Shown one piece after another: positions 7,549 through 14,418 of a DNA stretch of 16,497 bases (the first letter of the stretch is position 1; the number at the start of each line of letters is the position of its first letter). The translations under genes and the position numbers were made by a program. The notes under the pieces are model-generated. The model had not been told where the DNA came from, ran no database searches, and saw only the letters and a program-made list of their open reading frames with translations. This stretch comes from Euryarchaeota archaeon UBA89. GTDB taxonomy: Archaea > Thermoplasmatota > Poseidoniia > Poseidoniales > Thalassarchaeaceae. The stretch lies in NCBI GenBank assembly GCA_002495525.1, contig DAFS01000016.1:1-16497 (forward strand). Reading direction: 5' to 3'.

Positions 7549-8187
7549 GTGAGAAGTATGGTTATTCTAAATCAAGATAATGATTTGGAGGAATTATTTC
7601 CTATTGTAGAAATATTCCATAGCGTGCAAGGAGAGGGTTTTCACGCTGGAATTCCCTCAATTTTCATTAGGTTTGGAGGATGTAACCTTAGATGCCCATG
7701 GTGTGATACAGATTTTGATATTTGGACTGATATGAATATTGCAGAAATTGTGAACGAATTATCCAAGTATGATTGTGATAGAATAATATTTACTGGAGGA
7801 GAACCAGCATTGCAAGATTTAGTAACGCTATCTGGATTTTTGAAGCCGCTTGGATACTATTTGAGTATTGAAACAAATGGGACAATATCTATCCCTTCCG
7901 ATACTGTAGATTGGATTTGTGTAAGTCCAAAAGATCAGGAATATGAAAATATGAAAATTAGACAAAGAACAGGCGATGAATTAAAGGTTGTATATTTAGG
8001 GCAAGATTTACTAATGTACGATGAGCTTAAAGAAGGTTTCAATCACCTATTTTTACAACCACTATATGATGAAGGGCAAAGTACAGAATGGAATGGGATG
8101 AGTTTTCATAGCACTTTTGAAAAAGTTCGTTCTAATCCTGAATGGCGTCTTTCATTGCAAACTCATAAATGGATGGGGGTAGAATAA
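7549..8187 (+). CDS. queE: 7-carboxy-7-deazaguanine synthase (radical SAM)
   Basis: Contracts 6-carboxytetrahydropterin to 7-carboxy-7-deazaguanine (CDG), third step to preQ0. 212 residues, compact as usual for QueE. The iron-sulfur site is CNLRCPWC (Cys45, Cys49, Cys52), the CxxxCxxC of radical SAM enzymes, preceded by FHSVQGEGFHAG and followed by CDTDF, both typical of QueE. FTGGEPALQ and SIETNGT are SAM-binding motifs. GTG 7549 abuts the folE stop and has AAGGA 8 nt upstream; ATG 7558 is an alternative with a weaker site. The stop codon abuts the TTG of the next gene. Confidence 0.95.
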   Translation: MRSMVILNQDNDLEELFPIVEIFHSVQGEGFHAGIPSIFIRFGGCNLRCPWCDTDFDIWTDMNIAEIVNELSKYDCDRIIFTGGEPALQDLVTLSGFLKPLGYYLSIETNGTISIPSDTVDWICVSPKDQEYENMKIRQRTGDELKVVYLGQDLLMYDELKEGFNHLFLQPLYDEGQSTEWNGMSFHSTFEKVRSNPEWRLSLQTHKWMGVE

Positions 8188-9330
8188 TTGAGAGCAGTAA
8201 TGTCATTAAGCGGAGGAATGGATTCCACAAGCGTGTTAATTCGTTTAATAAATGAAGGTTACAAGATTGATTGCATATCATTTAATTATGGCCAAAAACA
8301 TATGATTGAGATAGAAAAGGCAATTGAGAATATTGTATATTTAAGTGGGAAAGGGTTTCAAGTAAAGCACAAAATTATTGATCTGACTTCTGCAATGTCG
8401 ATTTTCCATTCATCTTTGACCAATGAAGAAATAATTGTACCTGAGGGCCATTATGAAGAAACTCAAATGAAGAGTACAGTAGTACCTAATAGAAATGCAA
8501 TATTTTCATCTATTATCTATGGTTATGCTCTTTCTATAGTAGCAAAAGAAGATGTCAATGTAAAAATAGCACTGGGGGTGCACAGCGGAGATCACGCAAT
8601 TTATCCCGATTGTAGGCCAGAATTTTACCAAAGTTTAGAATCTTCATTTAGACTAGGTAATTGGGATTCTGAGAGAGTGGATTTTTATCTACCATATGTT
8701 AATGGTGATAAGGTGACAATACTAAATGATGCAATGAAATCATGTCAAGATTTAGGTGTCGACTTTGACACAATATTTTCTAACACAATCACTTCATATA
8801 ACCCTGATAATAGGGGTAGAAGTTCTGGGAAAAGTGGTTCCGATATAGAAAGAATTCTAGCATTCCATAAAGTAGGGAGAAGAGATCCAATTGAATATAT
8901 TGAGCCTTGGGAAAAAGTGTTGCAAAATGCAATAACTACAGAAAATAATTTCAAAGATGAGGAATATCGAAATCGACTAACTAAAATTCAATACGATGTC
9001 ACTAGGAATAGCGCTACTGAGCGTCCATTTACTGGCGAATATTGGGACGAGAAAAGAGAGGGCGAATATCTCTGTATTTGTTGTGGTCGGAAATTATTCA
9101 CATCAGAGATGAAATATGATTCAGGTTGCGGCTGGCCATCATTTCATACAGAACATGAAGATGCTAATATAGAACAAATCGAAGATAGAAGTCATGGAAT
9201 GTATAGAGTAGAAGTCAAATGTTCATACTGTGATGCTCATCTAGGACATATTTTTAATGATGGGCCTATGAATAAGGGTGGAAAAAGATACTGTATAAAT
9301 TCGGCTTCGATAGACTTTATGGAGGAATAA
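8188..9330 (+). CDS. queC-msrB: QueC (preQ0 synthase) fused to MsrB (methionine-R-sulfoxide reductase)
   Basis: One 380-residue protein with two domains. Residues 1 to about 240 are QueC, the ATP-dependent ligase that turns CDG into preQ0: PP-loop SGGMDS (8-13), FNYGQKH (32-38), VVPNRNAIF (98-106), LGVHSGDHAIYPDCRPEF (129-146), and DPIEY before the linker. The C-terminal zinc site of QueC, normally four Cys, is replaced by Ser203, Ser213, Ser216 and Asp219 (TSY and SGKSGSD). Residues about 255-380 are MsrB: zinc pairs Cys296/Cys299 and Cys345/Cys348, TERPFTGEYWD, resolving Cys314 in SGCGWPSF, catalytic Cys369 in KRYCINSAS. TTG 8188 follows the queE stop directly with GGATGGGGGT 7 nt upstream. 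No stop or frameshift separates the domains. Confidence 0.95.
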   Translation: MRAVMSLSGGMDSTSVLIRLINEGYKIDCISFNYGQKHMIEIEKAIENIVYLSGKGFQVKHKIIDLTSAMSIFHSSLTNEEIIVPEGHYEETQMKSTVVPNRNAIFSSIIYGYALSIVAKEDVNVKIALGVHSGDHAIYPDCRPEFYQSLESSFRLGNWDSERVDFYLPYVNGDKVTILNDAMKSCQDLGVDFDTIFSNTITSYNPDNRGRSSGKSGSDIERILAFHKVGRRDPIEYIEPWEKVLQNAITTENNFKDEEYRNRLTKIQYDVTRNSATERPFTGEYWDEKREGEYLCICCGRKLFTSEMKYDSGCGWPSFHTEHEDANIEQIEDRSHGMYRVEVKCSYCDAHLGHIFNDGPMNKGGKRYCINSASIDFMEE

Positions 9331-9331
9331 T

Positions 9332-9784
9332 ATGACAACGACAATTAAGAGATTTGTAGAAACTGATACCGGACATAGAGTTCCTAATCACAAGAGTAAA
9401 TGTAAACACATGCATGGCCACAGATATAGATGGGAAGCAGTAATTGAAGGAGATATTATTCAAACAAGTGGAGTCTCAGATGAAGGGATGTTGATGGATT
9501 TTTCAGATATATCGGAAATATTAGTAAAACATATTCATGATGTAGTAGATCACTCATTTATTGTATATCAAAATGATTTCTTAGCAATAAAGGCTTTAGA
9601 AGTTTTAGGAGATGATCATAGAACATTGATAGTTCCATTTATTCCGACAGCAGAAAATCTTGCAAAATGGGCATTCGAACAAGTTGAGCCACATATTGTG
9701 TCTAAATATGGTCAAAAAATTAAATTGGTAGCTATGAATGTTAGAGAAACTCCAAAATCTTGGGCATCATGGAAAAATAATTAG
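9332..9784 (+). CDS. queD: 6-carboxytetrahydropterin synthase
   Basis: Makes 6-carboxy-5,6,7,8-tetrahydropterin from dihydroneopterin triphosphate, step two to preQ0. 150 residues of the tunnelling (PTPS) fold. Zinc ligands His15 (DTGHRVPNH), His28 and His30; Cys24 with CKHMHGH gives the CxxxHGH motif of QueD, with the catalytic cysteine. MDFSDI, DHSF and PTAENLAKW complete the family pattern. ATG 9332 lies 1 nt after the previous stop, with GGAGG 7 nt upstream. It is the last gene of the operon; its stop overlaps the stop of the convergent trmJ-like gene by 4 nt. Confidence 0.95.
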   Translation: MTTTIKRFVETDTGHRVPNHKSKCKHMHGHRYRWEAVIEGDIIQTSGVSDEGMLMDFSDISEILVKHIHDVVDHSFIVYQNDFLAIKALEVLGDDHRTLIVPFIPTAENLAKWAFEQVEPHIVSKYGQKIKLVAMNVRETPKSWASWKNN

Positions 9785-10578
9785 GATTTATCAGAGATAA
9801 TTTCTTCCCAGATTTCTGGATTATTAGCGAAGTATTCGAATGCAATGTTAGTTGTATGAAATACCCCTAATAGACGGTGTATTTCATCATCTTTAGGTAA
9901 TCCTCTCATGATAACTCTATGAAGAGTCTCTTCGATACCAGACCTTCTAAAATCAATAGTTGGAATACTTTCAGATAATATATTAATCTCACGTCTTAGA
10001 ACATTTTTAAGTTCAGGAGATAGAAGATTACCATCGGAAGAGGGCTGGGTTACAGAACCACGAGATTTATACCAAGCATAGCAAATTATGGTTACTGCAT
10101 GGCTGAGATTCATTATAGGGTAACCCGGCCATGTGGGAATAGTAATCAGTAAATCACATATCCTCAATTCACTATTAAGAAGGCCTTTACCTTCGGGGCC
10201 AAATACAATAGAAATTTTCCCTTCTAAATCTTTAAGCATCTCTGGAAGATCTTCTGGCTCTAGGAAGTGACGAAAGGATATTTTACTACCCTTTTCTCTT
10301 TTTCCTGAGGTTCCTACAACAAGACTAGTGTCAGAGACAGCAGACTCGATATCATCGAAAAACTTCGCATTGTCCAATACTGATTGTGCATGCTTAGCTC
10401 TATTACGGACTTCCTCCGACCAAGTTGAATTTCTACCGACAATCCTCAAATCAGAAAATCCAAAATTCATCATTGAACGAGCAACAGCACCTATATTGCC
10501 ATCGAATTGAGGTCTGACGAGTATAATCGATACTCTATTAGAATATTTAGGGAAGGGAACATCTAGCATCTCGCCCAT
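9781..10578 (-). CDS. trmJ: TrmJ-like SPOUT RNA 2'-O-methyltransferase
   Basis: 265 residues. SAM-dependent ribose methyltransferase of the SpoU/TrmJ group; archaeal TrmJ methylates C32 of tRNA. Motif 1: VRPQFDGNIGAVARSMMNFG with the NIGAxxR signature; motif 2: IVFGPEGKGL; motif 3: IPTWPGYPIMNLSHAV, which forms the trefoil-knot SAM pocket. The C-terminal part (about 185-265) is helical and charged, as in TrmJ extensions. ATG 10578 was chosen; the frame opens at a TTG 9 nt upstream. An AT-rich stretch about 30 nt upstream could be its own promoter, or it may be read through from the S17e gene 43 nt before it. The exact nucleotide target is not visible from sequence. Confidence 0.88.
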   Translation of the reverse strand: MGEMLDVPFPKYSNRVSIILVRPQFDGNIGAVARSMMNFGFSDLRIVGRNSTWSEEVRNRAKHAQSVLDNAKFFDDIESAVSDTSLVVGTSGKREKGSKISFRHFLEPEDLPEMLKDLEGKISIVFGPEGKGLLNSELRICDLLITIPTWPGYPIMNLSHAVTIICYAWYKSRGSVTQPSSDGNLLSPELKNVLRREINILSESIPTIDFRRSGIEETLHRVIMRGLPKDDEIHRLLGVFHTTNIAFEYFANNPEIWEEIISDKS

Positions 10579-10621
10579 ATAAATCAAATACCGCTACGGA
10601 AGAGAATAAAATAATATTTCT

Positions 10622-10813
10622 CTAATCAACTCTACGCTGTTGATACCTCGTAATGTATCCAGCTATCCAGTTTCTCATGCGTTTGTTGGAAACATCAGTA
10701 TATTCTGAAACGAAGTGCTTGTTATTTTCAAAATCACTGTTGAATACATCAGGATATAGTTCAACTAATCTTAATGCTCTAATTTTTATGAATGATGGTC
10801 TAATATTGCCCAT
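10622..10813 (-). CDS. rps17e: 30S ribosomal protein S17e
   Basis: 63 residues, the normal size of archaeal S17e. MGNIRPSFIK at the start and KRMRNWIAGYITR near the end are the family signatures; the basic C-terminus ends QQRRVD. It binds 16S rRNA in the small subunit. ATG 10813 has GGAGG about 7 nt upstream, inside the end of the L31e gene; only 2 nt separate it from the L31e stop. Position after L31e is not the common archaeal order. Confidence 0.95.
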   Translation of the reverse strand: MGNIRPSFIKIRALRLVELYPDVFNSDFENNKHFVSEYTDVSNKRMRNWIAGYITRYQQRRVD

Positions 10814-10815
10814 TT

Positions 10816-11079
10816 TCAGTCCTCCAACAATTTAACCTCTAGAGGAAATCCTTCTTCTCTAGTAACTTGAACACGTATTTTCCTAGGTGGATTTTGCATA
10901 CCTCTGGACCAAATTACATGATTTACAGATTCATCAATCCATATTTCTTCCTCATCAGTCTTTTTCATATGCTGAGATACATGTTTCTTTATTTGAGCCA
11001 TTGCACGATTTGCTCTTCTTGTCCTTGGGACTGACCATGCTGCTCTTAGTGGAATTGTCATTTCTCTTACTTCTGCCAT
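10816..11079 (-). CDS. rpl31e: 50S ribosomal protein L31e
   Basis: 87 residues. REMTIPLRAAWSVPRTRRA and AMAQIKKHVSQHMK are the conserved core; IWIDESVNHVIWSRG and PPRKIRVQVTR follow. Located around the exit tunnel of the large subunit. The frame is open to 11142, but ATG 11079 is decided by a perfect GAGGTGAT ribosome site that overlaps the stop codon of L39e, so the two are translationally coupled. Confidence 0.96.
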   Translation of the reverse strand: MAEVREMTIPLRAAWSVPRTRRANRAMAQIKKHVSQHMKKTDEEEIWIDESVNHVIWSRGMQNPPRKIRVQVTREEGFPLEVKLLED

Positions 11080-11086
11080 ATTATAA

Positions 11087-11242
11087 TCACCTCTGTAGTT
11101 TAGAACGGCGCCACATATGCCTCTTAGGGTGGCTAGTAACATTTCTGTTTGTTCTTAGCATGACCCAAACAGGAACACGACGATTCTGCTTAGTGACTTT
11201 GTTTAGCCTTAGTTTCTTTGCTAGTGGTTTTACACGTGCCAT
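11087..11242 (-). CDS. rpl39e: 50S ribosomal protein L39e
   Basis: 51 residues, the standard length. MARVKPLAKKLRLNKVTKQN, then RRVPVWVMLRTNR and HPKRHMWRRSKLQR match L39e end to end. It is very basic and lines the peptide exit tunnel. ATG 11242 has AAGGTGAT upstream. The gap of 9 nt to S19e and 7 nt to L31e shows an operon. Confidence 0.96.
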   Translation of the reverse strand: MARVKPLAKKLRLNKVTKQNRRVPVWVMLRTNRNVTSHPKRHMWRRSKLQR

Positions 11243-11251
11243 ATTATCACC

Positions 11252-11722
11252 TTAATATTTTGAAAGACCAGGGTACTTTTCTTCAGCAGCACCTCGTACA
11301 GAATGAGCAGTATTATCTAGTAAAGCATGGCCCTCTGGAGTCAATATTTTCCCATAGTTTACTGTGTTAGCAAGATTCCACTTACTGGTAATTAATCCTG
11401 CCTCAGTTAATTGTTGAAGAACCGTTCTAGCAACATTTCGAGATCCAGATGCTGCACGTGTTGGCTTTACTCCACGATCTTTCGGACCGCCAAATAATTG
11501 GGCCATATGATTTGTACCGATAGGTCCTTTCATACCAACTTTCCTTAATACGGCTGCTGAGCGTATGAACCACCAGTTCTCTTGAGTTGGCGGTCTTTCA
11601 CGATGAGTGCCAGTTTTTACGTATTCTGCCCACTCTGGAGGATTAATTTGTTCGAAACCCTGTAGCTCTGTGGAGAGGCTAGTAATCAGTAAATCGGCCG
11701 GTACATCGTAATACGTGGTCAT
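11252..11722 (-). CDS. rps19e: 30S ribosomal protein S19e
   Basis: 156 residues, first gene of the ribosomal operon. Signatures: TYYDVPADLLI at the start, PPEWAEYVKTG, RPPTQENWWFIRSAAVLRK, SRNVARTVLQQLTEAGL and GKILTPEGHALLD. It is a winged-helix-like protein of the small subunit head. The frame runs to 11779, but ATG 11722 has AAAGGTGAT upstream and gives the conserved N-terminus. It shares a 50-nt divergent promoter region with the 299-residue membrane protein. Confidence 0.96.
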   Translation of the reverse strand: MTTYYDVPADLLITSLSTELQGFEQINPPEWAEYVKTGTHRERPPTQENWWFIRSAAVLRKVGMKGPIGTNHMAQLFGGPKDRGVKPTRAASGSRNVARTVLQQLTEAGLITSKWNLANTVNYGKILTPEGHALLDNTAHSVRGAAEEKYPGLSKY

Positions 11723-11759
11723 ACTATCACCTTTGTGCGGACCGCCCGTCCTAGAGTCT

Positions 11760-11768
11760 GTATTTAAC
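11760..11768 (-). promoter_or_regulatory. TATA-like box of the S19e-L39e-L31e-S17e operon
   Basis: Read on the minus strand this is GGTTAAATA, a TATA-like box. It would start transcription near 11738, leaving a short leader that holds the AAAGGTGAT ribosome site of S19e. No other good box is seen in the gap. Confidence 0.4.
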
Positions 11769-11772
11769 CGTG

Positions 11773-12672
11773 ATGTCAAGAGAGGAACAAGCCATAGAGA
11801 ATGAATCGTGTAAGTTTGAACAACAAGTATTCAAAACCCATCCGTCGTTGGAACATAATATGGAGAAGTCAATGTCACGTAACCCTAACATGTTGCGTAC
11901 ATTAATTGGGATGGGATTAGTTCTAATTATAATATTAGGTTATGCGGTTCATTCAAACACAGTTGATTCGGAATATTACATGTATGAAACCAGTAACTCA
12001 GAACAGAATATGGAGTTGATACAATTAGAAGAAAACTCTTCAGAATGGTACTTCATATCGAATGATGCTATTACATGGATTAATACCACAGTTGAGGGTG
12101 CTCCTCAGGGAACTACTCTTGTTGTAGATGCTTCAGGCGTAGAATGGTACCATACTCCCTCATTAGGACAAAATGAAAAAGATTTCAATTGCAAGGAATT
12201 TGCTCCTGACTATGTAGATTTAATTGAAACTTGTATCAAAGGGCCTTTTCATGAAATTTCACTAGATGAACAAAATATAATGATAGGTTTGGTATCTACC
12301 GAACTTCCAATTGGCGGCCTTGGCTCACTCCAAGCAGATAACTTAGATGAGGCAAATGAAACTGTTGAAGAAATATTGGATAGTAATAAGAGAACCATTA
12401 CTTGGAAAATTTCACTACAAAATTCTAATGGAGAAATAATTAGTTCGGAAGGGATTGACGTCAACAATACCATTACTACACACAATCTAATTTCAATCAA
12501 AGAATTCAAATTGGACCCGATTCAAGAATCAATCTACAGTTTTGCAACATTAGTCGGCTGTTTTACACTGCTTTTGATATTGCCAATGATAGCATATTTT
12601 TCAGCGATTTACAAAGAAAAGAGAGATGAGGAATCAAGATCAAAAACTCCTGAACTCGAAGTCAATGAATAA
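11773..12672 (+). CDS. Membrane protein with two helices and an external domain, function unknown
   Basis: Not recognised. 299 residues from ATG 11773. A hydrophilic N-terminus of about 40 residues is followed by a membrane helix (about 43-60, MGLVLIIILGYAV), a domain of about 190 residues rich in Asn, Ser and acidic residues, a second helix (about 255-279, FATLVGCFTLLLILPMIAYF) and a charged 20-residue tail. Both ends are therefore probably cytoplasmic and the middle domain outside. It has two cysteines (FNCKEF, ETCIKG) that could form a disulfide. ATG 11860 and 11872 are alternative starts just before the first helix. It diverges from the ribosomal operon. Confidence 0.7.
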   Translation: MSREEQAIENESCKFEQQVFKTHPSLEHNMEKSMSRNPNMLRTLIGMGLVLIIILGYAVHSNTVDSEYYMYETSNSEQNMELIQLEENSSEWYFISNDAITWINTTVEGAPQGTTLVVDASGVEWYHTPSLGQNEKDFNCKEFAPDYVDLIETCIKGPFHEISLDEQNIMIGLVSTELPIGGLGSLQADNLDEANETVEEILDSNKRTITWKISLQNSNGEIISSEGIDVNNTITTHNLISIKEFKLDPIQESIYSFATLVGCFTLLLILPMIAYFSAIYKEKRDEESRSKTPELEVNE

Positions 12673-12750
12673 TGTAATCTTGTTATACAAATTCAAATCA
12701 TCAAAGTTTATTCAAGATAACGTTCTTTAGTGTTATTACTAACATTGATT

Positions 12751-12881
12751 ATGGCAAGGCCAGGCATTAGAGGTTAGGTAAATCCAGGAAGATAACTGCA
12801 AAACAAAAAAAGAAATCAGTTAAAAAAATTAAGCAATCTTGCAAAGCTCCGGGTTGTGGTTGTGGGTGTGTCGTGCCCTAA
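12751..12881 (+). pseudogene. Small basic Cys-tailed protein, broken by a frameshift
   Basis: ATG 12751 opens MARPGIRG and meets TAG at 12775. Shifting back one base at this point continues LGKSRKITAKQKKK, further Lys-rich sequence, and SCKAPGCGCGCVVP to a TAA at 12879-12881. The joined product has 43 residues, a very basic body and a tail with four cysteines. The downstream frame has no usual start codon after its preceding stop, so the two parts most likely belong together. No slippery heptamer is seen at the junction, so a single-base indel (real or from assembly) is likelier than programmed shifting. The tail shares the motif S-C-x-x-P-G-C-G-C-G with the first FKBP. A TTTATT about 40 nt upstream could be its promoter. 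Bases 12673-12750 and 12882-12927 hold nothing else I can support. Confidence 0.5.
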
Positions 12882-12927
12882 TGTCAATATTTAGGATATT
12901 TTACTATAACAAAATCAAAGTTAGCCA

Positions 12928-13194
12928 TTATTTAGGATTGATGATCATGACACTAGCAATGTTGGATATCATCCATGATGAAGCAGCGAATAATTGTAAC
13001 CAGTCACCAGTGGAATTGATTCCATAAGTGAATACACTCACTATCCAGAATGCACTGGCAAATGTTTGCCCCAGCCATTCAAATGTAAGATTTTTATTCA
13101 ATCTAGACGCCTGATTAATGGATGATGCATTACCAACATTAGGATTTTCTGCATTGGTATTATCTAACACGTCAGACACTCCTGGCCGCAACAT
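12928..13194 (-). CDS. Small two-helix membrane protein, function unknown
   Basis: 88 residues. A hydrophilic, Asn-rich N-terminus (1 to about 36) is followed by two membrane helices, about 44-62 (TFASAFWIVSVFTYG) and about 66-86 (WLQLFAASSWMISNIASVMI), joined by a short loop. Aromatic and small residues are spread as in a true helical hairpin, so this is not a shadow frame. ATG 13194 has GGATGAT about 6 nt upstream and lies inside the end of the flavoprotein gene, a 31-nt overlap that suggests translational coupling. The family is not recognised; a membrane partner of the flavoprotein is a guess from position. Confidence 0.65.
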   Translation of the reverse strand: MLRPGVSDVLDNTNAENPNVGNASSINQASRLNKNLTFEWLGQTFASAFWIVSVFTYGINSTGDWLQLFAASSWMISNIASVMIINPK

Positions 13195-14336
13195 GATAAA
13201 TCATCCAAGTACATACCCCATCCTCTGTATGCCTCTACAAATTCCTCGGTTTCAATTCCAAGAGATGAAGCTATAGATTCAGCAACTACCCCAAAGCGTT
13301 GACGATATTTGAAGATAAAACAAAAATCATGATTATCGTGACGGACTGAAGGGCCACAGAGATACATACCTGGCATGATAGTAGATTCATCCTGATCACT
13401 CAATAAAGGAAACCCATCATCTCTTTTCTCAAATAAATGAGAAACGAATTTGTGACTTCCTTCAAATCCGCTGGCTAAAAGTGGTTTTACTTTGGATTTG
13501 AAGACTTCATTTTCACTGGTTGTAACATGATAATTTTCCTCAACTAAAGTGACGGATTTGATAGCAGAATCGCTGAATAACTCCACATTACTTTCAAAAC
13601 TCGGATCTAGCATGCGTTCAAAAGTAAATGTCGCCAAAGAAATACTTGGATCCGAGCTACCCTCGCCCCAAGGACTATTTTTGTCAAATACTCGAATTTT
13701 CTTGCCGCACCTAGCTAAATGATAAGCGGCGTCAATACCACTTTCATAACCACCAATAATAATGAAATCATCTCCTGGTAAATTACTATATTCAGTCACA
13801 GATGCAGTATGACGACATAATTCACTACCAACAAATCCACTCAATCGTGGATATTGGAATTCCCCCGCTGCCCAGATAATATTTTTTGCTTTAACCATAC
13901 CATTACTCGTTGTAATGTGAAACATTTCATCAAGTTTTTGGATTTCTTCCACATCAGTATTTTCACTAATAGGAAGTTCAAAGTAATCAGCGAGGTCTTG
14001 TAAATGTGAAGCGTATTGAGCCCCATTAGGATGTTCAACCTTCATGCTAAACGCAGGAGATATTCCTATTGCTATAGAATTTAAATCAAGCATTCCTATC
14101 GAGTTACTAGGGAAAGAGGGAGTAATAAATCTGGTTTCTTTAGGCCATGAAGCAAAAGAAGAACCAACAACATCCCGATCTACCAATAAGAAATCTTCAA
14201 CACCTGCGTGTGCGAGTGCTATAGCGGCCCCGACACCTGCTGCGCCTGCACCAATAATGATTACATCAAATGTATCAGAACTCTCCTCTGATAGATTATT
14301 TTTCCCAACTTCATCCTCACTGTCCTCTGTCGCCAT
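13164..14336 (-). CDS. FAD/NAD(P)-dependent oxidoreductase, monooxygenase-like
   Basis: 390 residues from ATG 14336 (GTG 14348 is an alternative). After an acidic 20-residue leader comes the FAD-binding VIIIGAGAAGVGAA (GxGxxG at about 29-34), then a second dinucleotide fold at IIIGGYESGIDAAYHLA (about 194), and GMYLCGPSVRH near the end, the FAD-contacting segment. The order matches two-dinucleotide-domain flavoproteins of the Pyr_redox_3 / CzcO-FMO / YpdA-like type. SWPKETRFITPSFP lies where FMO-like proteins contact substrate or FAD. The C-terminus is unusual: LSCCGQECLTC has four cysteines in ten residues and could be a metal site or a redox relay. Substrate unknown. It is cytosolic by sequence, overlapping the small membrane-protein gene. 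Confidence 0.82.
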   Translation of the reverse strand: MATEDSEDEVGKNNLSEESSDTFDVIIIGAGAAGVGAAIALAHAGVEDFLLVDRDVVGSSFASWPKETRFITPSFPSNSIGMLDLNSIAIGISPAFSMKVEHPNGAQYASHLQDLADYFELPISENTDVEEIQKLDEMFHITTSNGMVKAKNIIWAAGEFQYPRLSGFVGSELCRHTASVTEYSNLPGDDFIIIGGYESGIDAAYHLARCGKKIRVFDKNSPWGEGSSDPSISLATFTFERMLDPSFESNVELFSDSAIKSVTLVEENYHVTTSENEVFKSKVKPLLASGFEGSHKFVSHLFEKRDDGFPLLSDQDESTIMPGMYLCGPSVRHDNHDFCFIFKYRQRFGVVAESIASSLGIETEEFVEAYRGWGMYLDDLSCCGQECLTC

Positions 14337-14373
14337 AGTCCCTCGCACATTATTAACAATTTAAAAAAAACTA

Positions 14374-14386
14374 ATAATTATAAAAT
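14374..14386 (-). promoter_or_regulatory. TATA-like box upstream of the flavoprotein
   Basis: On the minus strand ATTTTATAATTAT gives a TATA-like box. Transcription would start near 14357, leaving a leader of about 20 nt before ATG 14336. The surroundings are all AT-rich, so the exact box is uncertain. Confidence 0.35.
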
Positions 14387-14418
14387 AGAAAATTATTATT
14401 TACAAGTTTTTTTACAAC

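Noticed and set aside
10887..11255. 122-residue plus-strand ORF with hydrophobic stretches
   Set aside because: It is antisense to L31e and L39e, both certain.
12249..12509. 86-residue minus-strand ORF
   Set aside because: Antisense to the 299-residue membrane protein, no independent support.
12768..12790. Programmed -1 frameshift in the small Cys-tailed ORF
   Set aside because: No slippery heptamer is present at GGTTAGG, and no clear downstream stem; an indel is the simpler explanation.
12839..13027. 62-residue plus-strand ORF
   Set aside because: It overlaps the Cys-tailed ORF and the 88-residue membrane protein in other frames and has no ribosome site or recognisable pattern.
14044..14364. 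106-residue Ala/Pro/Ser-rich plus-strand ORF
   Set aside because: Antisense to the FAD-binding region of the flavoprotein, whose GxGxxG codons produce the Ala/Pro-rich shadow.
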